A stretch of DNA of 17,607 nt from the NCBI GenBank assembly GCA_003118195.1, contig BEXV01000935.1:29183-46789 (forward strand), read 5' to 3'. Under the pieces are notes generated by a model. The model was not told the DNA's origin. It did not search any database and saw only the letters and a list, made by a program, of their open reading frames with translations. Made by a program: the position numbers and the translations under genes. This document shows, one piece after another, positions 17,134-17,607 of this stretch (position 1 is its first letter; each line of letters opens with the position of its first letter). The stretch is from Hemicentrotus pulcherrimus (Eukaryota; Echinodermata; Echinoidea; Camarodonta; Strongylocentrotidae).

Positions 17134-17589
17134 TGCTGTAGTGGGTTTATACGCAGTACTGATCTGTTGAGATGAAAGTGATAAATAGATCACGTATCAG
17201 GTATCAAGAACGTTTGAGTGATAAGTGCATACTCGGCATCTGAATGGCTGTTGACTGACCATGTAATGAATATTCATGATGCACGTATAACATCATGCGT
17301 GTATCCTACCCCCTCCCCCATCCAAACCAAATCATTGTGCTTTATTATGATTAATTTTATGCAATCGAAGATGATGAAGCGGATCCTAATTAAATTATTG
17401 GTTGATCGTCGAGAGCGTACATGTGACCAGGCATCTATTTTGCCTAACACTTAATTTTACTAAATAAATGACCGGTCATTAGTAAAAACCATGTTATAAA
17501 ACATCAATTTAATGCCCTAACAACTGTGTATTATTTGTATAGTACGTCTATGCTTTTACGGACAGGAGTCTGGAGATACCCCCACACCG
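17134..17589 (-). promoter_or_regulatory. Upstream region of the SRCR gene (promoter or 5' UTR intron)
   Basis: A TATA-like TATTTATC (17187-17180) lies about 47 bp before the ATG, but the acceptor-like CAACAG at 17164 competes with it as an explanation. No transcription start can be fixed. No coding exon is seen to the window edge. Confidence 0.3.
17266..17277. promoter_or_regulatory. Palindromic POU-dimer-like site ATGAATATTCAT
   Basis: The perfect 12-bp palindrome fits the MORE-type POU homodimer site (ATG-A/C-ATAT-G/T-CAT). It lies about 135 bp upstream of the SRCR start codon. A 12-mer can occur by chance in AT-rich DNA, so function is inference. Confidence 0.25.
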
Positions 17590-17591
17590 CC

Positions 17592-17607
17592 GCCCCCCCC
17601 CCCCCCC
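17592..17607 (+). repeat. Terminal poly-C run
   Basis: The window ends in about 16 C residues preceded by CCGCCG. With the poly-C start at 1 and the C run with N at 12550-12563, this suggests that poly-C tracts are common in this genome. Confidence 0.8.

Noticed and set aside
17134..17193. Upstream extension of the signal-peptide ORF by 20 residues
   Set aside because: It would start at GTG. The ATG at 17133 is the first ATG after an in-frame stop and gives a clean signal peptide.

Overview
The window is eukaryotic genomic DNA: split genes with GT-AG introns, simple repeats, MITE-like elements, a SINE, non-LTR tails and a Tc1/mariner relic. The style of the scavenger receptor cysteine-rich (SRCR) domains (one phase 1-1 exon per domain, a CRMLGF-type core, six cysteines, DPFxVRL linkers) and the dense small transposons suggest an invertebrate deuterostome. 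An echinoderm such as a sea urchin is most likely; amphioxus is an alternative. This assignment is inference, because no species-diagnostic gene is visible.

Two genes converge. On the plus strand the window catches the 3' end of a single-pass membrane protein: a transmembrane exon (705-780), an 828-bp intron holding a tRNA-derived SINE and a perfect 73-bp duplication, and a large last exon (1609-2827). The last exon encodes a cytoplasmic tail of about 405 residues rich in tyrosine motifs (two ITIM-like, one Grb2-type YVNV) with a proline-rich end. Its extracellular part lies left of the window. The 3' UTR follows, then a LINE 3' tail.

On the minus strand, 17133 down to 5696, is a complete-looking SRCR receptor gene. 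It has a signal-peptide exon, five single-exon SRCR domains, and one exon for the transmembrane helix and tail. All junctions are phase 1 and the seven coding segments sum to 2235 nt, an exact multiple of three. The striking feature is an in-frame TAG (6086-6088) 26 codons after the membrane helix. It cuts off 129 further open codons that carry a YxxM motif, other tyrosines and a class I PDZ-binding end (TTRV). Either the reference allele encodes a short-tailed receptor, or the site is a polymorphism, a sequencing error or a readthrough/editing site.

The first intron (about 5.6 kb) is a transposon-rich region. It holds a TIR element with TTGTATTGCCCTTTG ends, a GGACAACTACCCC minisatellite, a large foldback with arms of about 280 bp built from GGTCTAAT units, a palindrome-rich TIR element, a 510-bp TTAA MITE whose relative sits in intron 2, and a Tc1/mariner relic with long inverted repeats and a broken transposase. 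A second TTAA MITE family has one copy on each side of the TM/tail exon. Nothing prokaryotic, viral or CRISPR-like is present. The most attractive leads are the interrupted signalling tail, the MITE-bracketed tail exon and the foldback element.
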